Shown piece after piece: positions 7,177 to 15,806 of a stretch of 64,000 bases of DNA; the first letter of the stretch is position 1; each line of letters opens with the position of its first letter. The notes beneath the pieces are model-generated. The model was not told the DNA's origin and searched no databases. It was given only the letters and a program-made list of their open reading frames with translations. The stretch comes from Flavobacterium sp. KMS. GTDB lineage: Bacteria; Bacteroidota; Bacteroidia; Flavobacteriales; Flavobacteriaceae. Made by a program: the position numbers and the translations under genes. The stretch is from assembly GCF_000813005.1 (NCBI RefSeq), contig NZ_JSYP01000010.1, positions 62,001-126,000 of the forward strand. The letters run 5' to 3'.

Positions 7177-7238
7177 ATAAGTAATTGATTATAAGTAAAA
7201 TATGTTTTTGTAAATTTTATCTTATTTATAAGTAAAAT
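7177..7238. promoter_or_regulatory. iterated ATAAGTAA boxes before the regulator gene
   Basis: ATAAGTAA occurs at 7177-7184, 7191-7198 and 7228-7235; the last two lie in the 13-bp direct repeat TTATAAGTAAAAT (7189-7201 and 7226-7238). AraC proteins usually bind direct repeats, so these are candidate operator half-sites for the regulator encoded 40 bases downstream. A TACTTTTG at 7253-7260 fits a -7 element. Confidence 0.4.
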
Positions 7239-7276
7239 CTCGAGAGATAATATACTTTTGGATAAAACCAAAAGAT

Positions 7277-8995
7277 ATGACGCATTTTAAATATTTTATC
7301 ATCTTATTTTTAGTTCTTTTTTCCTCTTTTTTATTTGCCCAATCGAAAAAAAATAATCTAGATGGACTTCCTTTTATTAAATTAAAAGAGCTTTTTATCA
7401 AAAATGAGCAAAATAAAAATGCTCAATTAGAATATGCCAGAGCATATTTGGCTAAAGCAGAAAAAAATAATATTGCTATTGAAAAAGCACGTGGTTTTTA
7501 TTTACTGGCATTATTAAAAGATGGAGATGAAGCAATCAAACTTTTAGATAGTACAATATATTATTCTAAAAATTTAAATGATTCAAAATTTCCAGCTTAT
7601 GCTTACTCTAAAAAAGCATATCAGCTAAAAAATAAGTTTAAATATAAGAAAGCTATTGACAATTTTTTAATTGCTGAACGACTAGCAAAAAATAATAATC
7701 TTGACTTTTATTATGATGTTAAATTTTCAATAGGACTTTTAAGATCTGAAGAATTAGGAGAAGTACATGAAGCTCTTGATTTATACAAAGAATGTTTTAA
7801 TTATTACAAAAAAAAGGATATTAAAAATCGACAGTATTATTACGCCTATCAAGATGTAATATTTGCATTGGCAGATGCCTATATAACCCTTAATCAAACA
7901 GATTCTACCACTTATTATAACAAATTAGGGTATAAAGAATCAAAATCAATGAAAGATGTAGAGTATAATGCACTTTTTATACTAAATGAAGGTGCTAATC
8001 TGACACTTAAAAAAAACCACAGAGCTGCTTTAGACAGTATAAATAAGGCATTTCCAAAAATTGTTTTTTATAAAAACACAGGTAATGTTTTAGCATCTTA
8101 TTATTATTTAGGTAAAGCTTACGATGGATTGGGAAATAAGAAAGACGCGGTTAAGAATTTTATTAAAGTAGATTCAATATACACTATCACAAAAAGAATT
8201 ACACCAGAATTTACAAGCGGATATCTTTATTTGATATCTTATTTTAAAAATAATGGTGACAAGGAAAATCAATTAAAATATTTAACGAGATATATGTATA
8301 TTGATAGTGTGTTGCAAAATAATTATAAGGAACTGACTAAAAAATTACAAAAAGAATATGATATACCTAATTTAATTTCAGAAAAAGAAAATCTTATAGA
8401 ATCTCTCAATAATGAACAAATAAAATTTTATTGGGGGTTAGGAACTTTATTTTTAGCAACTATTGGTGTAGGAGGTTTTGGAATGCACCAGTACCAACTT
8501 AAGAAGAGATATCGCTCCCGATTTGAAAAAATAATGAAAGAAACAGCTATAATAAGCGATAATGAAATTGAGGAAAATAAGGATAAAGAAATTAAAATAG
8601 CGGGGACAAAAATTGAGGATATTGGTATAGCGGAAGAATTGGTAAACCAAATCCTAGTAAAGCTTGATGCTTTCGAAAAAAGAAAAGGTTATCTAGAATC
8701 GAATATTACAGTACAAATATTATCAACTACATTTGAGACGAATAGCAAATACGTTTCTAAAATAGTAAATGTGTATAAAGGAAAAACTTTTACCCAATAC
8801 ATAAATGATTTAAGAGTTGAGCATGCAATTACCCAATTACAAGAAAACAAGATGTTAAGAAAATACACCATTCAGGCTCTTGCTTTGGAATTTGGTTTTA
8901 ACAATGCGGAATCCTTTTCAATAGCTTTTTATAAAAAAACAGGTATCAAACCAACTTATTTTATTAAAGAATTAGAAGAATTGTCTAAAAACTAA
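7277..8995 (+). CDS. TPR-transmembrane-AraC regulator (copy 1)
   Basis: This 572-residue protein has a signal peptide at 1-21, a TPR-rich region at about 30-370, one membrane span at 385-403 and an AraC-type helix-turn-helix at about 480-565 containing QALALEFGFNNAESFSIAFY. The TPR part would lie in the periplasm and the DNA-binding part in the cytoplasm, so one chain can sense outside and act on DNA directly. It is closely related to the protein at 11289-13010. Copies sit immediately before each RiPP precursor gene, so control of those genes is the natural inference. Confidence 0.85.
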   Translation: MTHFKYFIILFLVLFSSFLFAQSKKNNLDGLPFIKLKELFIKNEQNKNAQLEYARAYLAKAEKNNIAIEKARGFYLLALLKDGDEAIKLLDSTIYYSKNLNDSKFPAYAYSKKAYQLKNKFKYKKAIDNFLIAERLAKNNNLDFYYDVKFSIGLLRSEELGEVHEALDLYKECFNYYKKKDIKNRQYYYAYQDVIFALADAYITLNQTDSTTYYNKLGYKESKSMKDVEYNALFILNEGANLTLKKNHRAALDSINKAFPKIVFYKNTGNVLASYYYLGKAYDGLGNKKDAVKNFIKVDSIYTITKRITPEFTSGYLYLISYFKNNGDKENQLKYLTRYMYIDSVLQNNYKELTKKLQKEYDIPNLISEKENLIESLNNEQIKFYWGLGTLFLATIGVGGFGMHQYQLKKRYRSRFEKIMKETAIISDNEIEENKDKEIKIAGTKIEDIGIAEELVNQILVKLDAFEKRKGYLESNITVQILSTTFETNSKYVSKIVNVYKGKTFTQYINDLRVEHAITQLQENKMLRKYTIQALALEFGFNNAESFSIAFYKKTGIKPTYFIKELEELSKN

Positions 8996-9033
8996 TTCAC
9001 TAACAAACAGTGTTTTACTTGTTTTTATTTATT

Positions 9034-9049
9034 GAAATTCAGGAATTTC
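9034..9049. promoter_or_regulatory. dyad copy B
   Basis: GAAATTCAGGAATTTC is a perfect 7-2-7 palindrome, 38 bases after the stop of regulator copy 1 and 75 bases before precursor 1. It shares 16 consecutive bases (AATTCAGGAATTTCGA) with the reverse complement of copy C. No T-run follows, so it is more operator-like than terminator-like. Confidence 0.45.
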
Positions 9050-9124
9050 GATAAATCGAGGTAAATAATAATTATAAATTTAATCGCGGTCACATATATT
9101 TACATAAATAAAAACCTTACAATT

Positions 9125-9283
9125 ATGAAAATGAATAAATCTAAAAAAGAGATCAATAAATTTGATTTAGAAAAATTTAGTGTAGCAAAATTAAAAAATT
9201 CACGATCTATTAATGGAGGAAAAGCTCCTGGTGATGATAAAACTTTAACAAACTCTATGAAGCAAGACGGTCAAACTTTTTAA
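9125..9283 (+). CDS. class I lanthipeptide-type precursor, cysteine-free core
   Basis: This 52-residue peptide carries the leader motif FDLEKFSVAKLKN, the FxLxK-xxVAKL pattern of class I lanthipeptide leaders in Bacteroidetes, recognised by LanB. A Gly-Gly at residues 31-32 precedes a 20-residue core. The core has Thr and Ser (TLTNS, QTF) but no Cys, so no lanthionine can form within it. The subtilase gene follows after 20 bases, probably in the same operon. Precursor identity is firm from the leader; the modification is unknown. Confidence 0.8.
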   Translation: MKMNKSKKEINKFDLEKFSVAKLKNSRSINGGKAPGDDKTLTNSMKQDGQTF

Positions 9284-9303
9284 AAAAATCATTCCAACTA
9301 TTT

Positions 9304-10989
9304 ATGAAATCAATTATTCTATTCACCTTTCTGATTTGTTTTTTTGTTATTAGCTGTAAATCAGCAAAGGAAAACAAGCTTGTTATATTACAGTCTAAGG
9401 ATAATTCAAAAGAGTGGTATCTTAAAGATTATAAAGGCAATCAAATACCTGGTATTTCATTAGATAAATGGTACAATCAAAATAAGAAAAAATCTAAATC
9501 AGATATAATCGTTGCAATAATAGATACTCAAATTGATATAAGCCATGAGGATTTGAAAGGACGATTTTGGGTAAACCCAAAAGAAATTGCTAATAATAAT
9601 ATAGATGATGATGGCAATGGATATGTTGATGATGTAAATGGTTGGAATTTCACCTCAAATAAAAAAGAGGATTATGTTGTGTGGGGTAATTTTTCGTGTA
9701 TTAGAATTATTAGAAAATGGGAACCAATATTTAAAGAAAAAAAAGAAGATCAAATATCATCTGAAGAATTGTTAAATTTTAAAGAATATCTAAGGGCTTT
9801 GAAAGTTTATGAAAAAGAAAGCTCCAATTATAACAATTGGCTAAAATCATGCAGATACAGTGTTGCATTATTTCCTGTCGTTAAAGATAGTTTGAAACAT
9901 TATTTTCCAAAAGAAGATTATACCTATGAAGAATTAGATAGTCTTTATAAAATTTATAAAATAAACGATAAAACTTTTAGACAACGAAGAGAAGATGATG
10001 ATCGAGATATAGGAGCTTTAATAGGTTTTATGAAATTTCGTTTTGAAAATGACGAAAATACAATTGAAAAAATGTTGGAAACAGAAAGAGAAATTGATTC
10101 TATTGTAAATCGAAACCTAAATAAAAATTTTAATGATAGAAAAGTAATTGGCGATAATTCAAATATTTTAGAAAAAGGATATGGAAGCAATAATATTAGT
10201 ATTTCTAAAAAAGGATTTAAAAATATCCAAGGGCATTGTACCAAAGTAGCAGGTGTTATTGGAGCAAATAGAAAGAACAATATCGGTATAAAAGGTTTTT
10301 TTGACGATATAAAAATTATGCCGCTTAACATTTCTTATTCAGGAAATGAAAATGATAAAGATATTGCAATGGCAATTTATTATGCTGTTGATAATGGTGC
10401 AAAAGTAATTAATATGTCATTTGGAAAAGAATTTTCGGTAAATCAACAATGGGTTTCTGATGCATTTAAATATGCTGAAAAACATAATGTTTTATTAATT
10501 CATAGCGCAGGGAATGAAAGCTCTAATGCTGATGAAAATCCATATTATCCTAGCGATAATAATTTTGATGGTAAATCAGAGATCTGTAATAATTTCATTA
10601 ATGTTGGTTCAACCTCATCGCGATTAGACAGCACTTTTGTTTCCCGTTTTTCAAATTACGGAAAACAAAATGTGGATTTATTTGCACCTGGAGAAGAAAT
10701 TTTCACCACATTTAAAAATAATAAATATGGGACAGATTCAGGAACTTCTCTTGCAGCGCCAATGGTTTCCGGAACAGCGGCACTTATTTGGTCATATTAT
10801 CCTAATCTTACAGTTCAGGAGGTTAAACAAATCATTATGGATTCGGGAACTACTTATGATTTAGAAGTTATAGTTCCGGGTACAAAAGACAAAAAAGTGC
10901 CTTTCTCGGAATTGTCTAAATCGGGTAAGGTTTTGAATGTTTATGATGCTATGCAATTGGCAGAAAAAGTGAGTAAAAAGAAACGATAA
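9304..10989 (+). CDS. S8 subtilisin-like lipoprotein protease, probable leader or processing peptidase
   Basis: This 561-residue protein has a lipoprotein signal peptide ending in the lipobox ISC (Cys18). The catalytic triad is Asp74 in IIDTQID, His311 in GHCTKVAG and Ser482 in GTSLAAPMVSG, with Asn404 in SAGNES for the oxyanion hole. About 235 residues separate Asp from His, an insert much larger than in classical subtilisins, charged and probably helical. Sitting between a precursor and a lanB remnant, it is in the position of a LanP. A lipid anchor would place it in the periplasm, so cleavage after export by the PCAT is possible. Confidence 0.88.
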   Translation: MKSIILFTFLICFFVISCKSAKENKLVILQSKDNSKEWYLKDYKGNQIPGISLDKWYNQNKKKSKSDIIVAIIDTQIDISHEDLKGRFWVNPKEIANNNIDDDGNGYVDDVNGWNFTSNKKEDYVVWGNFSCIRIIRKWEPIFKEKKEDQISSEELLNFKEYLRALKVYEKESSNYNNWLKSCRYSVALFPVVKDSLKHYFPKEDYTYEELDSLYKIYKINDKTFRQRREDDDRDIGALIGFMKFRFENDENTIEKMLETEREIDSIVNRNLNKNFNDRKVIGDNSNILEKGYGSNNISISKKGFKNIQGHCTKVAGVIGANRKNNIGIKGFFDDIKIMPLNISYSGNENDKDIAMAIYYAVDNGAKVINMSFGKEFSVNQQWVSDAFKYAEKHNVLLIHSAGNESSNADENPYYPSDNNFDGKSEICNNFINVGSTSSRLDSTFVSRFSNYGKQNVDLFAPGEEIFTTFKNNKYGTDSGTSLAAPMVSGTAALIWSYYPNLTVQEVKQIIMDSGTTYDLEVIVPGTKDKKVPFSELSKSGKVLNVYDAMQLAEKVSKKKR

Positions 10990-11001
10990 TAAACACTTAT
11001 A

Positions 11002-11170
11002 CAGTTCAATATTTCTCCCAATATGTTTTAAGAACACCTTTATTTCCTATTTCTTTTTATTTAAATGTAATAGAAAACTATTCTCAGGAAAGATTATTAG
11101 AGGTGTTTTGAAAATCCTTTGGTTTGGGAAGCAATTCATATCGCATCGCCAGAATTGATATTTGCATTCA
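11002..11170 (+). pseudogene. lanB 5' fragment (pseudogene)
   Basis: About 170 bases closely match the start of the intact lanB gene at about 13380-13550, from the segment encoding QYVLRTPLFPISFY to that encoding IASPEL. A one-base insertion (GGTGTTTTG against GGCGTTTG) breaks the frame and creates a stop, and the similarity ends abruptly after the codons for SPEL. There is no start codon in frame. This is a dead remnant of a second lanB gene that once followed the subtilase gene. Confidence 0.85.
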
Positions 11171-11194
11171 TACTAATTTAATAAATTAAAAAAA

Positions 11195-11302
11195 ATGAAA
11201 AACGGTAAAGAAGAAAAAATAGCTAACAAATTTGATTTAGATAAAATGAGTGTAGCCAAATTAAAAAAATTACGTTTAATTAAATTTAATGAAGAACTTT
11301 AG
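11195..11302 (+). pseudogene. leader-only remnant of a RiPP precursor
   Basis: The frame from ATG at 11195 encodes 35 residues with the leader motif FDLDKMSVAKLKKLRLIK and then stops, without Gly-Gly or core. Its last 14 bases overlap the start of the second TPR-AraC gene, as if a deletion had joined leader codons to the regulator. It could still be translated and help initiate the regulator, but it cannot give a product peptide. Confidence 0.7.
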
Positions 11303-13010
11303 CTATAACATAAAGGTTTTATTGTTTTTATTGCCAATAATTTGCTTGGCACAATCCCCTAAAAAGGATTATACTACACTTTCATATGATGAGTTAAGAG
11401 CTTTGTATTGGAAGAATAAAAAAAATCAAGCAAATCAATTGGAATATGCCTACATCTATTTGACTAAAGCCAATAGAGAAAATATTCCTATCCAAAAAGC
11501 TAAGGCAAATTACCTATTTGCAATTTTATACTATAAAACAGATATTAATAAAGCCATTATGTATCTGGATAGTGTGATTAAATATTCCCAAAATACAGGT
11601 GACAAATTTTTCCCTGCTGGTGCTTATTGTGAAAAAGCAGATTTACTTAAAAGACAATTCAAGTTTAAAGAAGCTCTAGTTAATTACAATTTGGCAGAAA
11701 AAATGGCTTTTAAAACCAATATCGATTATTATTATGTAGTGCGGGAATATATAGGTACAACGAAATCAGAAGATTTAGGAGATTATAATGAGGCACTAGA
11801 TATTTATACAGAATGTTACAAATATTATAAAAGCAAAGATGTAAGGAGTTCAAAGTATGCGCGGGATTATCAAAGTATTATTTTTGGAATAGCAGATTGT
11901 TATAAATCGTTGCGTAATATAGATTCCACTACTTATTACAATAAACTAGGCTATAGAGAATCTCATATTACAAAAAACGAAGAATATAAATACCTGTTTG
12001 TTTTAAATGAGGGAGCGAACCAAGTAGAAGGAAAGAATTATAAAGTAGGATTAGATAGTATTAATATAGCATTGCCCAAGATGATTGAATATAATAATAT
12101 TGGTAATGTATTAGCGGGGTATTTTTATTTAGGGAAAGCTTATGAGGGGCTGGGTAAAAAAGCAATAGCTGCTGATAATTTTATTAAAGTAGATTCTATC
12201 TATAAAGTAACAAAAGAAATAAGTACCGAATTTATAGATGGATATCCGTATTTGATTTCTTATTATAAAAATTTGGGAGATAAGGAAAATCAATTAAAGT
12301 ACATAACTGCCTATATGACGATAGACAATACTTTACAGAAAAATTATAGGGAACTTAATAAGTTGGTACATAAGGAATATGACACTCCTCGATTAATGTC
12401 TGATAAAGAAAGTCTTATTACCTCCCTAAATAATGATAAAATAAAAACATATTGGAGATTTGGGGTTTTATTTTTAATTACTATTGGTGCGGGAGGTTTT
12501 GGCATCTATCAGTATAAACTTAAGAAGAGATATCGTTCCCGATTTGAAAAAATAATGAAGGGAACGGCCATAATAGGCGATAATGAAATTGAGATAAACA
12601 AGGGAAAAGAAATTAAAATTGCAGGGACAAAAATTGAAGATATTGGTATAGCAGAAGAATTGGTAAATCAGATTTTGGAAAAACTGGATGATTTCGAAAA
12701 CAAAAAAGGATATTTAGAATCAAATATTACGGTACAAATATTATCAACGACCTTTGAGACGAATACAAAATATGTTTCCAAAATAGTAAATGTGTACAAA
12801 GGAAAAACATTTACCCAATATATAAATGATTTAAGGATAGAATACGCAGTTACACAATTACAAGAAAACAAGATGTTAAGAAAATATACCATTCAGGCAC
12901 TTGCCTTGGAGTTTGGTTTTAACAATGCTGAATCCTTTTCAGCCGCTTTTTATAAAAAAACAGGGATTAAACCAACTTATTTTATTAAAGAATTGGATAC
13001 TGTAGTATAA
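11289..13010 (+). CDS. TPR-transmembrane-AraC regulator (copy 2)
   Basis: This 573-residue paralog of the protein at 7277-8995 has the same order: signal peptide (ending at about residue 22, CLAQ), TPR region, one span near residues 385-403, AraC-type helix-turn-helix at the C-terminus. From the membrane span onward the two proteins are nearly identical, while the TPR halves have clearly diverged, suggesting different inputs with a shared DNA target. The start ATG lies inside the leader-only precursor remnant. The intact precursor and lanB genes lie directly downstream. Confidence 0.85.
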   Translation: MKNFSYNIKVLLFLLPIICLAQSPKKDYTTLSYDELRALYWKNKKNQANQLEYAYIYLTKANRENIPIQKAKANYLFAILYYKTDINKAIMYLDSVIKYSQNTGDKFFPAGAYCEKADLLKRQFKFKEALVNYNLAEKMAFKTNIDYYYVVREYIGTTKSEDLGDYNEALDIYTECYKYYKSKDVRSSKYARDYQSIIFGIADCYKSLRNIDSTTYYNKLGYRESHITKNEEYKYLFVLNEGANQVEGKNYKVGLDSINIALPKMIEYNNIGNVLAGYFYLGKAYEGLGKKAIAADNFIKVDSIYKVTKEISTEFIDGYPYLISYYKNLGDKENQLKYITAYMTIDNTLQKNYRELNKLVHKEYDTPRLMSDKESLITSLNNDKIKTYWRFGVLFLITIGAGGFGIYQYKLKKRYRSRFEKIMKGTAIIGDNEIEINKGKEIKIAGTKIEDIGIAEELVNQILEKLDDFENKKGYLESNITVQILSTTFETNTKYVSKIVNVYKGKTFTQYINDLRIEYAVTQLQENKMLRKYTIQALALEFGFNNAESFSAAFYKKTGIKPTYFIKELDTVV

Positions 13011-13055
13011 TTGTAAAGGTTTAATATTTAAATTTTTAAAGAAATTTCACAACTC

Positions 13056-13071
13056 GAAATTCCTGAATTCC
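13056..13071. promoter_or_regulatory. dyad copy C
   Basis: GAAATTCCTGAATTCC is a 7-2-7 palindrome with one mismatch, 45 bases after regulator copy 2 and 84 bases before precursor 3, the same arrangement as copy B. Its reverse complement shares AATTCAGGAATTTCGA with copy B. A TATATTTG at 13118-13125 is a plausible -7 element between the dyad and the precursor. Confidence 0.45.
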
Positions 13072-13155
13072 GTCATGCATTAGGGTGTTGTTTAGTGGTT
13101 TTGTAAGAGAGGTATTCTATATTTGTAAGTGTAATAATAAATAAAATTTATAAAG

Positions 13156-13314
13156 ATGAAAACGAAAAAAGAAAAAAAAGAAGTTAATAAATTTGATTTA
13201 GAAAGATTTGAAATAGCAAAATTAAAAAAATTACATTTAGTTAAAGGGGGTGGAGGAGATGGGACGATAACAGGAAATACTAATAAATTGCAGGCACTAT
13301 CGAGATTTTGCTAA
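13156..13314 (+). CDS. class I lanthipeptide-type precursor with one C-terminal cysteine
   Basis: This 52-residue peptide has leader motif FDLERFEIAKLKKLHLVK, the same FxLxxxxIAKL pattern as precursor 1, followed by GGGG at residues 31-34 and a core of about 18-20 residues. The core holds three Thr, one Ser and a single Cys as the last residue, so at most one thioether ring could form. The lanB gene starts 49 bases downstream. This is the most likely substrate of the encoded modification enzymes. Confidence 0.85.
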   Translation: MKTKKEKKEVNKFDLERFEIAKLKKLHLVKGGGGDGTITGNTNKLQALSRFC

Positions 13315-13363
13315 CAATAATTTAATATTTAATGGAATAAATAGTTAAGTTTTATGCTAAATA

Positions 13364-15565
13364 ATGAGAAAGAATAGTAAAGTTCATCATTTCTCCCAGT
13401 ATGTTTTACGAACGCCTTTATTTCCTATTTCTTTTTATTTAAATGTAATAGAGAATTATTCTCAGGAAGGATTATTAGAGGCGTTTGAAAACCGGTTGGT
13501 TCGGGAAGCAATTTATATCGCATCACCAGAATTGGTATTGGCTTTAGACAAATGGAAAAATGATTCTTCTGATTATTCGAACAAAAAAGAGAACGGTTTA
13601 GAGATTACCTTATTAAAATACATTGCCAGAATGTCTGCAAGGTGTACTCCTTTTGGGTTATTTGCTGGTTGTACTACAGGAAAAATAGATTCGGAAACAA
13701 ATTGTATTCTTAAATCGCCAGCTAGTTTTAATCGTTTTACGCAATTTGATAGACAGTTCTGGTTAGGAATGTTGCAGGAATTTGGGAAACGAAAAGAAAT
13801 TAGAAATCATCTTAAATATTATCCTAATACTTCAGTTTATACTCTTGGCGATTTTTATCGCTATGTAGAGTATAAATATGTAAATACTAAAAGGGAGCAT
13901 AGTATTTCGGCACTAAGAAAATCAGAACTTTTAGACACAGTATTACTTCATGCAAAGTCAGGAATAAGGGTTGATGAAATGGTTTTACATCTTATCGATG
14001 ATTCTTCTGAAAAGGAAGACGCATTGGCTTTTATTTACCAATTAATAGATTTTCAGTTTCTTGTAAGCGAGATTGATGGTACTATAACAGGTAAAGAGGA
14101 ATGGGATAGTGTATTTACTATTTTTAATAAAATTCCCAAATTACAACATGATAATAAACAATTGCAAATTCTTAAAAAAGGGCTTTTAAAATTAGACAAG
14201 AGCTTGATTCCTGTTGAAAATAGTTATACCGAAATAAAGGAATTAATCCAAAACATGGATTTGTCTTATGATGAAAAATATCTTTTTCAGACTGATTTAA
14301 ACACAGCTACTTATGTAAATGTATTAAGCGAAAAAGTTCCAGAAAAAGTAATGCAAGCGATTCGTTTTTTAAACGGAATTCAAAATTCTAAAAAGTTTAC
14401 AAATCAGACTAATTTTATAAGAAGATTTACTCAAAGATATGAATCAAGAGAAATGCCACTAACTACAGTTCTGGATACAGAAACGGGTATTGGTTATCTT
14501 CAAGATTCAGATATGAATGATGTTCATGACATATTAGAACGGTTCTCTTTTCAAGATTCAAAACCGAAAATAGAGAATCAATCTTGGAGTGCTTATGATT
14601 ACATCATAGAGAAAAAATTGCAAGAGAGTGTTGTAAAGAAAGAGAAAAGCATTCTACTTTCAGAAAAAGATTTTCCTGATTTTGATGCCAATTGGGATAA
14701 CGCTCCAGCTACATTTTCGGTAATGATCGAACTTTTAAAAAATGAAGAAATTAGTATTGAATCTTCAGGAAATAGTAGTGCGGCAAAATTATTAGGACGC
14801 TTTTGTAATGGAAACAAGGGGATTCATAATTTGACAAAAGAAATTATTGAAAAAGAAACAAAATATCATTCTGATAAAATCTTGGCAGAAGTGGTACATA
14901 TTCCTGAATCAAGAACAGGGAATATATTACGAAGACCAGTTTTAAGAGATTATGAAATTGCCTATCTTTCTATTCCTGGTGTAGCAGAAGAGAAAGCAAT
15001 CGATTTAAATGATTTGATGATTTCTATTAAAGAGAATAGGATTTTTTTGCGATCTAAAAAGTACAATAAAGAAGTTGTTCCTTGTTTATCTAATGCTCAT
15101 GATTATTCTAATAATAAATCATTACCCATTTATCATTTTTTATGTGACTTACAAAGTCAGGATTTAAAACCTATTTATAGTTTTAATTGGGGTGTTTTGG
15201 ATTTGCATTATGATTATTTCCCACGAGTATTATATAAAGACGTTATTCTTTCGAAAGCAAAATGGATGGTGGATAAAAAGGAAATAAACCAGTTTTTAAA
15301 AATGGAAGAAAGCGGTTTATTTGAAGCTTTTACAATTTGGAAGAATGAACGCAATATCCCCCGACTTGTAAATTGGATTAACACAGATAATACACTTTTA
15401 CTTGATTTAGAAAAAGAGATTTGTATGAAGATGTTTTTAAAATCGGTTCAAAACTATAATAAAATTACGCTGGAAGAATTTTTGTTTACTGGTGATTCTG
15501 TTGTTAAAGATGCCAATGGAGAAGATTTTACAAATCAATTTATATTGTCATTTTACAAAGAGTAA
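13364..15565 (+). CDS. lanthipeptide dehydratase, LanB N-terminal (glutamylation) protein
   Basis: This 733-residue protein shows the LanB N-terminal signatures: QYVLRTPLFPISFY near residue 12, ARMSARCTPFGLFAG near 95, RRFTQRYESREMPL near 348 and PRVLYKDVILSKAKW near 620. This domain transfers glutamate from glutamyl-tRNA to Ser/Thr of the leader-bound peptide. It lacks the SpaB_C elimination domain, which is encoded separately at 15807. Such split dehydratases are known from thiopeptide and pinensin-type pathways. A second reading is a PEARL-type peptide aminoacyl-tRNA ligase, which also lacks the elimination domain, but the nearby SpaB_C protein favours the split dehydratase. Confidence 0.9.
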   Translation: MRKNSKVHHFSQYVLRTPLFPISFYLNVIENYSQEGLLEAFENRLVREAIYIASPELVLALDKWKNDSSDYSNKKENGLEITLLKYIARMSARCTPFGLFAGCTTGKIDSETNCILKSPASFNRFTQFDRQFWLGMLQEFGKRKEIRNHLKYYPNTSVYTLGDFYRYVEYKYVNTKREHSISALRKSELLDTVLLHAKSGIRVDEMVLHLIDDSSEKEDALAFIYQLIDFQFLVSEIDGTITGKEEWDSVFTIFNKIPKLQHDNKQLQILKKGLLKLDKSLIPVENSYTEIKELIQNMDLSYDEKYLFQTDLNTATYVNVLSEKVPEKVMQAIRFLNGIQNSKKFTNQTNFIRRFTQRYESREMPLTTVLDTETGIGYLQDSDMNDVHDILERFSFQDSKPKIENQSWSAYDYIIEKKLQESVVKKEKSILLSEKDFPDFDANWDNAPATFSVMIELLKNEEISIESSGNSSAAKLLGRFCNGNKGIHNLTKEIIEKETKYHSDKILAEVVHIPESRTGNILRRPVLRDYEIAYLSIPGVAEEKAIDLNDLMISIKENRIFLRSKKYNKEVVPCLSNAHDYSNNKSLPIYHFLCDLQSQDLKPIYSFNWGVLDLHYDYFPRVLYKDVILSKAKWMVDKKEINQFLKMEESGLFEAFTIWKNERNIPRLVNWINTDNTLLLDLEKEICMKMFLKSVQNYNKITLEEFLFTGDSVVKDANGEDFTNQFILSFYKE

Positions 15566-15806
15566 ATAGACTTTGAGAATAGAGACGCAATGGACGCGGA
15601 TGATACGGATTCGCTACCGCGAAAACACGGATAAAAGCGGATTTTCTTTCTGTTGTCTTTACCGCAGAGCACGCTAAGAAGAAACGTAGGGGACACAAAG
15701 CTTTGCGAACTTTGTGAAAACTCTTTTAAACTTTGCGGTTAATTTTTTTGCTACAAATTATACAAATAAAAATCTGCTAAATCTTTGCGGTTAAAAAAAC
15801 ATAAAA
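15566..15806. other. non-coding spacer with short repeats
   Basis: The 241 bases between the two dehydratase genes contain no plausible gene. CTTTGCGGTTAA occurs twice (15731-15742, 15783-15794), and CACAAAG and CTTTGTG arms near 15690-15718 can pair. This is degenerate intergenic repeat material. It separates two genes whose products should act together, so both may still be cotranscribed. Confidence 0.5.

Noticed and set aside
9954..10331. 125-codon minus-strand frame
   Set aside because: Antisense to the subtilase gene whose catalytic residues are in frame on the plus strand.
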